This document shows, piece by piece, positions 22,326-30,220 of a DNA stretch of 33,405 nt. Under the pieces are notes generated by a model that saw nothing but the letters and a program-made list of their open reading frames with translations, was not told the origin of the DNA and ran no database searches. The translations under genes and the position numbers were made by a program. The first letter of the stretch is position 1. Every line of letters begins with the position of its first letter. Source of the stretch: a virus; IMG/VR virus record IMGVR_UViG_3300046373_000037, positions 1 through 33,405 of that record; one strand, 5' to 3'.

Positions 22326-23429
22326 TTACTGCGCGAAGTGGTCGATCGACAGGACGCCGAAATCCTCGACCGACTTGTCGTAGATGCTGAAGAACTTCGG
22401 CTTCATGAAGCCCAGCATCTTGTCGACGTTGATGCCCTGCTGCGAACCGTACTGGAACTCTTTCTCGTTCCATTCCGGTGCGCCAAGGTCAGCCATGCCG
22501 AGTGCCTGCGCGCCGCACAGCAGCGTGCGGGAGCCATTGACCGTGCCGCCCGATCCCCACTTCGAGCCGGATGCGGCGCCCTTGGTGGAGTAGACCAGGC
22601 GGTGCTCGTGCAGCACCACGCCGTCGATGGTGACCGTGCCGCCGGTGAACCATGGCGAATCAGTGCCCTGCTTGGTGGCCACGCCGACGACGGCGCGCTG
22701 GTAGTCCGCATCCTTCTTCAGAGCGGCCAGCGTGCCAGGAGCAACCATCATCACGTAGTACTCTTTACCACCGTCCATCAGCGGCTTGACGTAGTGTTCC
22801 TTGGCATAGGCCACGGCGTCCACGATCATTCGGTAGGTCGGCACGTAGGTCGACGCGATGGAGGCCGTGTTCGACACCTGCAGCGACGTGCCATCCCACA
22901 TCAGGGCGCGCTTCGAGGAAGGCGCCGAGACGTCCGCTGCGAACGCGAGGTTCGGGAACGGCGAATCGGTACGGGCCGAACCGTTATTCATCTGGCTGTA
23001 CGAGATGCCGGACAGCGTCAGGAATGCCAGTTGGTCAATGCGGTTGGCGAGCCAGTAGGCCAGGCGATCGCGGCCCATTTCGCGGAATTTGATGACCGTC
23101 TTCTGGTCAGCCAATTTACCCTTGTTACGCACCGAGTGGGTCAGCTGGTCGATGTTGACGATCTGCGTGTAGCTCTGCATCGCCTCCTCGTTGCCTTCGC
23201 GCTCGTTGTCGCCAATCACGCCGTCTGCAACCAGGTCAGCCACCAGCAGCATCAGGACCTGCTCACCCTTTTCGGTCTTGGTGAGTTCGGTGATGCGCTG
23301 GATGACCGAGTTCTGGTCGGTTCCCATGAATTTCTTGATGAACATCTGGTCACGGGCTGCGGACCATACGTCACGAGACCATACGATCTTCTGTTGCGGG
23401 GTCAAGGCCGCAAAATTGGTTAATGCCAT
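22326..23429 (-). CDS. major capsid protein, N4-gp56 family type
   Basis: The 367-residue protein begins MALTNFAALTPQQKIVWSRDV and contains the pattern I associate with N4-gp56 family coat proteins: MFIKKFMGTDQNSVIQRI, MGRDRLAYWLANRIDQLAFL, YYVMMVAPGTLAALKKD, VLHEHRLVYST, LLCGAQALGMADLG and WNEKEFQYGSQQGI. It assembles the icosahedral shell around the scaffold. GGAG precedes the ATG by eight bases. It is set apart: a terminator 148 bases upstream, a long untranslated leader, and a 13-bp hairpin just after the stop, all consistent with separate control of the most abundant virion protein. Confidence 0.85.
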   Translation of the reverse strand: MALTNFAALTPQQKIVWSRDVWSAARDQMFIKKFMGTDQNSVIQRITELTKTEKGEQVLMLLVADLVADGVIGDNEREGNEEAMQSYTQIVNIDQLTHSVRNKGKLADQKTVIKFREMGRDRLAYWLANRIDQLAFLTLSGISYSQMNNGSARTDSPFPNLAFAADVSAPSSKRALMWDGTSLQVSNTASIASTYVPTYRMIVDAVAYAKEHYVKPLMDGGKEYYVMMVAPGTLAALKKDADYQRAVVGVATKQGTDSPWFTGGTVTIDGVVLHEHRLVYSTKGAASGSKWGSGGTVNGSRTLLCGAQALGMADLGAPEWNEKEFQYGSQQGINVDKMLGFMKPKFFSIYDKSVEDFGVLSIDHFAQ

Positions 23430-23576
23430 GTCTTTGCTCCAAATGGAAAATGTGGGAAGTGGATTGCCTGGGCTGTACGCCGCCTCGACTCACGCGAAAG
23501 ACATGGCTCATCAGTGCCAAGAAACTGTCCGGTTTAGCGCCTGGGAAGGCGAGAACGCTGTAGGTAGCGACCCATG

Positions 23577-23603
23577 AAAAAAGCCCGCTGGTTAGGCGGG
23601 CTT
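23577..23603 (-). terminator. intrinsic terminator upstream of the coat gene
   Basis: On the minus strand AAGCCCGC and GCGGGCTT form an 8-bp stem with a 7-nt loop, ending in six T. It lies about 20 bases after the stop of the small membrane protein gene. The region 23430-23576 after it holds no gene; I see no convincing sigma70 promoter there. Confidence 0.85.
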
Positions 23604-23623
23604 CGGTGTTGCAGTGCTGCTCA

Positions 23624-23827
23624 CTACTTACGCCGGCTAGGCCCTGCGATGCCGGTGAGGTACAACACGAACAGTTGGCACGCCACATGCGTGACGCCGC
23701 ACGCCAGTCGGGCGATGCCGAGGATGGCGCAGGTCGTGCCAAGCTCCAGGACTATGACCGGAAACCACAGCGTCCACAGGAAGCAGCGCACCATCGGTGA
23801 TTGAATCTGGATGATGAGCGCGGTCAT
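23624..23827 (-). CDS. small two-span membrane protein
   Basis: The 67-residue protein has two hydrophobic segments, about residues 12-36 (MVRCFLWTLWFPVIVLELG) and 38-60 (LACGVTHVACQLFVLYL), with a basic end (GPSRRK). The ATG has GGAG six bases upstream. It lies between the scaffold/80-residue genes and coat, an odd place for a membrane protein, and just before a terminator. Possible roles are membrane anchoring of prohead assembly, a moron, or a holin-like protein. None is shown by sequence. Confidence 0.55.
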   Translation of the reverse strand: MTALIIQIQSPMVRCFLWTLWFPVIVLELGTTCAILGIARLACGVTHVACQLFVLYLTGIAGPSRRK

Positions 23828-23830
23828 TTG

Positions 23831-24073
23831 CTACTCCAGACTAAACTGCTTGTTCAGCTTTTCGCTCAATTCATCGACTTCTGGACCAACAAAGAAATCG
23901 GCGGTGATAAATACGCCGTTGGATGCGGTGAATTCAACATGAGGTGAGCTTTCATCGTGATTTGCCGCAAACTCGGCAAGCGCCTGCCTTACCAGCGGCG
24001 CAAAGTAGCCATCGCCTATAGCGGGATGCGAGAGCCTAATGTTTGCACCGCGCTCATAAGTTTTAGTGATCAT
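23831..24073 (-). CDS. unknown 80-residue protein
   Basis: A soluble small protein (MITKTYERGANIRLSHPAIG, then FAPLVRQALAEFAANHDESS, then VEFTASNGVFITADFFVGPE) with an acidic helical end (VDELSEKLNKQFS). The start overlaps the scaffold stop (ATGA), and the next gene follows three bases after its stop. The family is not recognised. Position between scaffold and coat suggests a head-assembly accessory. Confidence 0.6.
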   Translation of the reverse strand: MITKTYERGANIRLSHPAIGDGYFAPLVRQALAEFAANHDESSPHVEFTASNGVFITADFFVGPEVDELSEKLNKQFSLE

Positions 24074-24966
24074 GCGTCACCCCGCAGCCGTTTCCGCTCG
24101 GACGCCGGCAGCGCATCGAACTCTTCCTCGCTCATCTTCGCCACGTCATACCGCGCGCGCGATGCACGTTCGCCGACGCCATTGAGCGCCATCGGCTGGG
24201 CGGCCGCGGCCAGTGCGTTGCGCTGCAACGCCTCTTTGCCGCGCGAGTCGGTCTTCGGTTCGGGCTCGGGTTCCTTGCCCTTCGGCGCATACATCGGCAC
24301 GATCTTGGCGACCGCCTTCTGCAGCGCGAGGTCGGGACGCAGGCCCTTGCTGGCGTAGTAATCACGCCACTCCACGACTTCGGCAATGGCCTCCTCGTTG
24401 GCCTGATCACTCTCAGCGTTCAGGAATGGATACTTGGCAATGGACTCATTGGCAACTGCCACTAAGCTGGCATCCGTGTCGCGCTTGTCCATGACGGCAG
24501 ACACGCGGGCAACAGCGGCGGCTTCAGCCTGTTGCTGGATATGCTGATTGATCGCGCCCCGGATCTGCTTGGCTCGTGTGGCGTCGCCATCGCGCAGCGC
24601 CTGCAAATAGGCGTCCTCGGCTGCGTCCAAATCGACCTGTCCGGGCTCTTGCTGGGCAGCCTGTTCCTTCGGCGCCTGCAATGCACGCAATTGCTCTTGC
24701 AGGGCGGCGCGCTCGGTCTCGGCCTGCTTCATGCGGGCGTTGACTTCATCGAAACGTGCCTTCGGAATGCGGGACTCGGCCTTGTCGGCGTGTTCTTCTG
24801 CTGCGGGCGCCTCCTGGGCGACGGCTTTCAGCGCGCCAATGTCCAGCGGCGTTTCTTCAGCGGTTTCGGCGTCGAAATTGTCGCCACGGTCTACTGCTGC
24901 GGATGCGTCAACCTCTGGCTCTGCGTCCAGGGTGATGACTTCTTCCATATCGTTATCTGCTGGCAC
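24070..24966 (-). CDS. scaffolding protein
   Basis: The 298-residue protein starts with GTG at 24966 and AAGGAG seven bases upstream. It is very acidic at the N terminus, then has IPKARFDEVNARMKQAETER and a coiled coil (about residues 75-115), and is Ala/Gln-rich through about 160. It then has KYPFLNAESDQANEEAIAEV and GLRPDLALQKAVAKIVP, followed by a polar, charged C terminus with KMSEEEFDALPASERKRLRG. Acidic, helical proteins with this layout between portal and coat are phage scaffolds, which guide coat assembly and are lost from the mature head. The family resembles those found with N4-gp56 or P22-type heads. Confidence 0.8.
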   Translation of the reverse strand: MPADNDMEEVITLDAEPEVDASAAVDRGDNFDAETAEETPLDIGALKAVAQEAPAAEEHADKAESRIPKARFDEVNARMKQAETERAALQEQLRALQAPKEQAAQQEPGQVDLDAAEDAYLQALRDGDATRAKQIRGAINQHIQQQAEAAAVARVSAVMDKRDTDASLVAVANESIAKYPFLNAESDQANEEAIAEVVEWRDYYASKGLRPDLALQKAVAKIVPMYAPKGKEPEPEPKTDSRGKEALQRNALAAAAQPMALNGVGERASRARYDVAKMSEEEFDALPASERKRLRGDA

Positions 24967-24988
24967 GGTCTAGCTCCTTAGTGTGTGG

Positions 24989-25180
24989 TTATTTCTTGTC
25001 GTCGGCTTCGTCATCCTCGCCGAACACGGTTTCCATATCCTCGATCTTCTTCTTGGCCAGGGCCTGGGCGGCGGCCATGCGCTTCTTGTTCTTGCGGATT
25101 TCCTCGGCACGCACGAGCGTTCTCATGTCATCCTCGGCGCTGTAGTAGTCGTCCATTGCGACGGGCGATGCTTTTGCCAT
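24989..25180 (-). CDS. small charged protein between portal and scaffold
   Basis: The 63-residue protein is rich in Asp, Glu, Lys and Ala (SAEDDMRTLVRAEEIRKNKK, then AAQALAKKKIEDMETVFGED, acidic end) and should be one long helix. Its ATG overlaps the portal stop (TAATG) with AGGAG upstream, so it is coupled to the portal. Small helical genes at this place are common in podovirus head clusters and have no established role. Confidence 0.65.
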   Translation of the reverse strand: MAKASPVAMDDYYSAEDDMRTLVRAEEIRKNKKRMAAAQALAKKKIEDMETVFGEDDEADDKK

Positions 25181-27552
25181 TACTGCTCTCCTGCGTGATT
25201 GACGGGGGTGTGTGTTGCGCGCACCAGGTTGTCGAAAAACTCTTTGCCCAACTTGGCGACGGTATCGGCCGGTATAACGAACTCCCCGGCGCTGACCTTG
25301 ATCGGCTCGCCGGTATCCACCACGACGGCAGGGATTGAATCGCTGGTGCCGGTACCCGGTCCCTCAATGTGGCCGCCATCAGCAAAGGCTGGTGCGCTGT
25401 CCGGTCGCGTTGTCTCGATGCCGTGGCGCTCGCCCATGCCTGGTGTTGCCGGCTTCGGGATCGGCGGCGGCATCAGGGTGGTGGCGCCCGGTACGGCTGG
25501 CGTCGCGCCCGGTGGCATGAAGCCGATGCCGGTTTTCTTGTTGTTCACAGCTTGCACCGTCAATCCAGCAGCTGGATCGCCACCGGCGGGAAACTGCGGA
25601 TCGTCCGCACTGGCCGGCGCCTGGTAGCCCGCCGCCTTCATGAGTTCGTCGGCAATCGGCGCGGTCTGCGGCACGGCTGCGATAACTTCGGCCGCCTGCA
25701 TGGCGCTGAACTGTGTTTCGATGGATTTCTTGATCGCGGCATTGTTGACGTCGCCGATCTCGGCTTCGACCTTCTTCGCCTGAGCTGCGGTCAGTGCCAC
25801 CTTGGCCTCCGTCAGCGGGTCCGGCTGCTTCTGGCCGTCCATGCGCGACAGGATGTCGGCCTTGTCGGTCAGGTTGCTGTGGCGGATGACGACATCATCA
25901 GGGATGGCCACGCCGGACTTGCGCAACTCCAGCGCCTGCTGGAACTGGGTGTCTTCAAACGTTGCCGCCATCGGCTGTTCAGTGATCACGACGTCATACT
26001 CGCCTTCGGTCATGTCATTGTGATACTGGCCGGTCGCCGGGTCCATCTGGTTGATCGCCAGTTCCTTCGTCTCCGGCTTGCCCGTCATCGGGTTCATCTC
26101 GGTGATGCGGAACACCCGGGCGGCAGTGTAGAACTGCTGCATCAGGTCCAGCATGCGCACCGCCAACAGATGCCGGGTATGCGACAAATTGTCCAGCGGC
26201 GTGGCCAGCTGCTGCTGCGACGCGAACTGCTTGGACTGGATCGCAATGCCGGAAACTTCTGCGCTGTTGATGCCGCGCATGGCTTCCGGCACGGTGGCAT
26301 CCTTCAGCGCATTGGTTGCGCGGTCGATCAGGCGGTCTACGCCAGTCGGCACGGCGTTCGGCTGAATCTTGGTCGGCACCTGCGAGCCCACCTTATGCTC
26401 CAGCACCAGGCCAGTTTTTGCGCCTACGGCCTCGAGATCTGACACCTCCATGTTCGTCAGGCTGTTCTCTTCCACGATCCAGCCGGAATTGGCGCTGGTG
26501 TTGATGATGTGGACGAACTGGGACACTGCCTTGTTCAGCGCCTCCTGCGGGCCGATGGCGTTGTCGACCATGCCGCGCGTCTTGCCGCGCCGGAAATAGG
26601 CGAAGTACGGAACGATCGTGAAGTGTTTATACGGGCTCCAGTCGTCATGCAGCAGCATGTCGTAGGTGGAAACGGTCCACTTGATGCGTTTTTGCATGCG
26701 CCTGGACACGATGACGCCTTCGGCCTTCATCTGCGCCAGCACCTCGGGCGAATCATCTTCGATCACGCGAACGTCGCCGGTTTCGGGCCATACGCCCACC
26801 TTGGTCAGCGAATAGACCCAGCGCTGGCGGTCGACCACGCGGACCCGGCGCACTTGTGCATCCGAGTAATAGGAATCGTAGGCGTGGCCCGAGTTGGCAT
26901 CGCCGAACTTGTTGCGCGGCTCATCCTCGCCGAAGTCGCCAAAGTCGCGCTCGTCCGGGTTGTAGTTCTCGACCTCGATTCGCTTATCCTTGCCGAATTG
27001 CTCCTCGATCTGGTCATAGGTCAGCCAGCGGGTCGTGATCACATCCTGCCAGTCATCCGGGTCGTAGCTCTTGCCATCCGGGTCGGGGATCACGTCCAGC
27101 GGGTCCAGCGTGGTAATGCTGATGTCGCCCTGCAGGTTGTCGGCGAAGTCCATGCGGATGTCGAAGTAGCCGCGCTGCTGGATGATGCCATCGCCAAATA
27201 CCTGCGTTTCGAGCCAATGGAGCTTGCAGGCGTCGGCAATCTGCATGGCGATCTTTGAGCGCAGTTCGGCCTGCTCCTGATCGGATTTGCCGCCACGCGG
27301 CTTAAACGCGATGTCCATCCGGTTGTGAATCTGATAGCCGATGGCGCTGTTCACGCTGGGCATGACCTCGTTGAACTCGTAGGCGGGACGGCCCTGCGAC
27401 TTCAGGATAGCCAAGTCGTCGGCGTCCCACTGCTCGCCGCCGCCAAGGAAGAAACGCTCGCAGCGCTGAGCCTGGGCGCAGTAATCCCGGTGTCCGCGGG
27501 TGCGCCCGTACTCATAGCGCATCCAGTTTTCGCGGGCTGCCAGATCACTCAT
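25180..27552 (-). CDS. portal protein, P22 type, with extended C terminus
   Basis: The 790-residue protein belongs to the P22-like portal group by its opening and core: RCERFFLGGGEQWDADDLA, GRPAYEFNEVMPSVNSAIGY, IDPLDVIPDPDG-like TTLDPLDVIPDPDGKSYDP and AIGPQEALNKAVSQFVHIIN. Twelve copies form the DNA channel and bind the terminase. P22 gp1 has 725 residues. The extra C-terminal part here (about 640-790) is Pro/Gly-rich and carries FADGGHIEGPGTGTSDSIPA and SAGEFVIPADTVAKLG at residues 723-768, motifs I otherwise associate with phage internal or tape-measure proteins. AGGGAAT precedes the ATG. It is followed by a coupled small gene and the scaffold. Confidence 0.85.
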   Translation of the reverse strand: MSDLAARENWMRYEYGRTRGHRDYCAQAQRCERFFLGGGEQWDADDLAILKSQGRPAYEFNEVMPSVNSAIGYQIHNRMDIAFKPRGGKSDQEQAELRSKIAMQIADACKLHWLETQVFGDGIIQQRGYFDIRMDFADNLQGDISITTLDPLDVIPDPDGKSYDPDDWQDVITTRWLTYDQIEEQFGKDKRIEVENYNPDERDFGDFGEDEPRNKFGDANSGHAYDSYYSDAQVRRVRVVDRQRWVYSLTKVGVWPETGDVRVIEDDSPEVLAQMKAEGVIVSRRMQKRIKWTVSTYDMLLHDDWSPYKHFTIVPYFAYFRRGKTRGMVDNAIGPQEALNKAVSQFVHIINTSANSGWIVEENSLTNMEVSDLEAVGAKTGLVLEHKVGSQVPTKIQPNAVPTGVDRLIDRATNALKDATVPEAMRGINSAEVSGIAIQSKQFASQQQLATPLDNLSHTRHLLAVRMLDLMQQFYTAARVFRITEMNPMTGKPETKELAINQMDPATGQYHNDMTEGEYDVVITEQPMAATFEDTQFQQALELRKSGVAIPDDVVIRHSNLTDKADILSRMDGQKQPDPLTEAKVALTAAQAKKVEAEIGDVNNAAIKKSIETQFSAMQAAEVIAAVPQTAPIADELMKAAGYQAPASADDPQFPAGGDPAAGLTVQAVNNKKTGIGFMPPGATPAVPGATTLMPPPIPKPATPGMGERHGIETTRPDSAPAFADGGHIEGPGTGTSDSIPAVVVDTGEPIKVSAGEFVIPADTVAKLGKEFFDNLVRATHTPVNHAGEQ

Positions 27553-27560
27553 CGTATTCC

Positions 27561-27752
27561 CTAGTTATCAATTTGTGCGGTGCACTGAAGCGTCCGGCGG
27601 GTGCCGTCGTGCATTTCCAACTCAACCCAGCCGCGGTCAATTTGAAACCACGCGGACTCAACATCATTGAGATTGACGCCGGTCATGCGCAGCTGGTCAA
27701 TCGTTGCCCGAAATTGTTCAGTCGTCAGGCTGTTAGCGTTTTCAAGTTCCAT
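27561..27752 (-). CDS. unknown 63-residue protein between terminase and portal
   Basis: The small protein begins MELENANSLTTEQFRATIDQ, has a helical N-terminal half and a beta-rich end (VESAWFQIDRGWVELEMHDG, then TRRTLQCTAQ). It begins 15 bases after the terminase stop and ends eight bases before the portal start, so it fills the gap exactly. Not recognised. Shine-Dalgarno is weak. Confidence 0.55.
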   Translation of the reverse strand: MELENANSLTTEQFRATIDQLRMTGVNLNDVESAWFQIDRGWVELEMHDGTRRTLQCTAQIDN

Positions 27753-27767
27753 GTCTGCTTACTCTGG

Positions 27768-29297
27768 TTACGCTGCCTGCGCGCTGCCTGAATGACCGGC
27801 GCGGTTTTTGAGTTTGTCGCGCCAGGACACCTTCACGACGTTGCGCGGTGCCACCTTGACGGCGAAGGTCATCGCTAGCGCGTCGGCACTGTCCGGGCTG
27901 CGCAGTCCGCGCCGCTTGGCCTTCTCTTTCGATTCCAGCACCATGCGACGCGAACTGTCGTAGGAGTAGGTCAGGCCAGTCAGGTCGGACTGCAGCGCGT
28001 CGTCGTCGGGCAGTTCGCACGGCAGGTCGTTCAGCCAGTCGCGCATGTTGCCCCACATCTCGGCGCGTTTATTCACGTACTTCGTATCCTCGATCGCCTT
28101 GCCGCCGGCGTGGATACGATAGATGTTCTTGTAGCCCTGCTCGGTCAGGCGCGATTCCACACCAGTGCCGACGCCTGTCACGTCTATCATCACGGCGTCC
28201 GGCTCCCACTGTTCGATGGCGATGGCGACGAGCCCTGCCATTTCCATGGTCGATTTCTTGCTGAATCGCTCGACATGCAGCACCCGGCGGCCGCGGCGCA
28301 CCACAATGACTGACTTGTCGTCGCCATACTCGGCCGGGTCCACGCCGATGCACAGCGCGCCATGGTCGTCGGTCAATTTGGTGTTGCGTGCCAGTTGCAC
28401 TGCTTCCGACGAAATCAGACTGTCCTGGCTGCCGGCCTGGAATGCCATGGCAGCCGTGGCCGGGTATTCCTGGTTGAACAGGCCGACATCGCCGCCAAAG
28501 TCCGACAGCAGTTTCGAGCGGCGCCAGAACATCTGCTCCAACGACAGGTCGAACGCGGCCATGTATTCGGCCTCCGCATCGTCCAGCGCGAAGCCTTCCG
28601 GTACGTCTTTCTTGTAACCCTCGTCCCAGTACCACGGGCAGAAGATGGCGATGTATTCGCCCTCTCCCTCTTCGGCCAGTTGCCACATGGTGTGGAACAT
28701 GTTGCCGATGCCGTAGGCGGTGGACTCCAGCACGATCTCGGTGCCTGGCTGGTCCGGCACGGTTTGCCCGATGCCCGCCATGTGATCGGCCGCATTCGGC
28801 CAGAAGGCGCACTCGGAACCATGGAAATACTGTGCGGTGGCGCTTCGGCCTGTCGACCTGGCGCCGGCTGTCGCCACCTTGTAGCGCGAGTCCAGCTTGT
28901 CGAAGAACAGTTCCTTGGCGTTATCTGCCGCAGTGCTGGGCTTGACCGCGTCCGGGCAGTTCTCCAGATAGCGCTTGGTCATGCCGAACAAATTGTCCGT
29001 GGCGCTCTGCTCGTGCGTCAGGATGAAGACCTGCTTGCCGAACTCGCCCGAGGCTTTCCAGAAGTACCGGCCGCCGAGGTAGGTACTGGCGCCCTGCTGC
29101 CTACCCTTCAGCACAAGCGCACGGACCTTGCCGATGCGCGCCAGTTGCGCTTCCAGTTGCTCATGGATGTGCTTTTGTGCGCGATTCAGTTCGAACGGGA
29201 CGATGGCACCCGGCTTGGTTCTGATCTTGAGGCAGCGCGGCGCGTAGAACTCGAAATCCTCACGCAGCCGGCGCAGTATTTCCTTCGGATCGGTCAT
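27768..29297 (-). CDS. terL: terminase large subunit
   Basis: The 509-residue packaging motor has an ATPase half and a nuclease half. Walker A is LKGRQQGAST at residues 63-72. The Walker B region is near QYFHGSECAFW, with Glu162 as the likely catalytic acid. The RNase H-like nuclease has CIGVDPAEYGDDKSVIVV (Asp320), AVMIDVTGVGTGVESRL (Asp372) and SPDSADALAMTF (Asp472). Motor and nuclease motifs are complete, so it should be functional. It cuts concatemeric DNA and drives it through the portal. The start overlaps the small-terminase stop (ATGA). Confidence 0.92.
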   Translation of the reverse strand: MTDPKEILRRLREDFEFYAPRCLKIRTKPGAIVPFELNRAQKHIHEQLEAQLARIGKVRALVLKGRQQGASTYLGGRYFWKASGEFGKQVFILTHEQSATDNLFGMTKRYLENCPDAVKPSTAADNAKELFFDKLDSRYKVATAGARSTGRSATAQYFHGSECAFWPNAADHMAGIGQTVPDQPGTEIVLESTAYGIGNMFHTMWQLAEEGEGEYIAIFCPWYWDEGYKKDVPEGFALDDAEAEYMAAFDLSLEQMFWRRSKLLSDFGGDVGLFNQEYPATAAMAFQAGSQDSLISSEAVQLARNTKLTDDHGALCIGVDPAEYGDDKSVIVVRRGRRVLHVERFSKKSTMEMAGLVAIAIEQWEPDAVMIDVTGVGTGVESRLTEQGYKNIYRIHAGGKAIEDTKYVNKRAEMWGNMRDWLNDLPCELPDDDALQSDLTGLTYSYDSSRRMVLESKEKAKRRGLRSPDSADALAMTFAVKVAPRNVVKVSWRDKLKNRAGHSGSAQAA

Positions 29298-29893
29298 TGC
29301 CCTGCCAGTTCGCGCAACTGCTGCTCGTATGGCGTCACGCTACCTTTGTCGTCGTCAATGTTGAATGCCTGGCGCTCCATAGCTACCAGCGACTTCAGCG
29401 ATTCGGCCAGCGTCTTCATCGTGCCGGCCCTGCTCGACAGGCTGATTACCTTTGTGAATAGTTCGTTTCGCTTGTCCTGGGACTCGCCGCCGTCCTTGAA
29501 CATCAGCACGGCCAGATCCTTCAGCAGGTCAACGTTCCCGGTCTGCAGTTCCAGTTCCTCGAACAGCGCCATTGTCAGCTTGCGGCCGCGCTGGATGTCT
29601 GTGCGGTGCGCAAGGACGATGTTCGTCTGCACCTCCGCGGTGGCTTCTACTACTTCACGCTCCGACGCCTTTCTCGCGTTCAGTTTGGCGTTCAGGTTCG
29701 CAGCGTTCAGTTTGGATTTGGTCTTTTCCGCAATGACGGCGGTTAGATCACGAGTCCAGTTATTTTCCTCTGCCACTTGGGAAATGCGGGTGCTGCTGAT
29801 GCCGAATTCCTTGGCGAGCAGGCGAAATGACCTCCCGGCGCGGTAGGCGGTTTCGAGTCCCGGCCAGTCAACGTCTTTCTTCTGCCTGGCCAT
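29294..29893 (-). CDS. terS: terminase small subunit
   Basis: The 199-residue protein has an N-terminal helix-turn-helix (VDWPGLETAYRAGRSFRLLA, then KEFGISSTRISQVAEENNW at residues about 8-46) for recognising the packaging site. A helical middle (TDIQRGRKLTMALFEELELQ) for oligomerisation follows, then a polar C terminus that should contact the large subunit. It is coupled to terL by ATGA, the classical order. GAGG precedes the ATG by nine bases. Confidence 0.85.
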   Translation of the reverse strand: MARQKKDVDWPGLETAYRAGRSFRLLAKEFGISSTRISQVAEENNWTRDLTAVIAEKTKSKLNAANLNAKLNARKASEREVVEATAEVQTNIVLAHRTDIQRGRKLTMALFEELELQTGNVDLLKDLAVLMFKDGGESQDKRNELFTKVISLSSRAGTMKTLAESLKSLVAMERQAFNIDDDKGSVTPYEQQLRELAGQ

Positions 29894-29896
29894 TTC

Positions 29897-30220
29897 CTAG
29901 TTCCTCATCCGTGCCTGGCACTCGACAAACCACTCAGCCCGCAACCCCGCGCCCGCATCTGCCACGATGGTCGCCACATAACGCCCACCAGCAGCCAGCG
30001 CCAGCGTATAGGGCAGTGTAGCCCGGTAAATCCCCTTGCTTCCGGCGACGTAGGCCATATTCTTCGGCCACGTCTCGCCGGCCACATCCACGCCAGTACT
30101 GTCCTTCAGCTGCACGGTCACGGCGGCTGCATTCAAATCTGCCCCGGTCAGTTCATTCTTCAGCGCGGCGACTTCCAGCACGCTATCGTTGCCGACATAG
30201 AGTATTGCGATGTTGCTCAT
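29897..30220 (-). CDS. small virion-associated protein, immunoglobulin-like
   Basis: The 107-residue protein is all beta by appearance: IAILYVGNDSVLEVAALKNE, AAVTVQLKDSTGVDVAGETW, KGIYRATLPYTLALAAGGRY, VATIVADAGAGLRAEWFVEC. The ending RAEWFVE-type strand and the overall size recall small Ig-like phage fibre or base proteins. It overlaps the upstream repeat-protein gene by ATGA and ends just before terS. It probably pairs with the fibre proteins encoded before it. Confidence 0.55.
   Translation of the reverse strand: MSNIAILYVGNDSVLEVAALKNELTGADLNAAAVTVQLKDSTGVDVAGETWPKNMAYVAGSKGIYRATLPYTLALAAGGRYVATIVADAGAGLRAEWFVECQARMRN

Noticed and set aside
22077-23423. Plus-strand frame of 448 codons opposite the coat gene
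   Set aside because: Antisense shadow of a clearly recognisable coat protein.
23371-23742. Minus-strand frame of 123 codons across the coat leader
   Set aside because: It overlaps both the coat start and a strong intrinsic terminator, and its composition is not protein-like.
28362-29846. Long plus-strand open frame (494 codons) opposite the terminase genes
   Set aside because: It is antisense to complete Walker and nuclease motifs of terL and has no family-like sequence. Open antisense frames are expected in GC-rich coding DNA.
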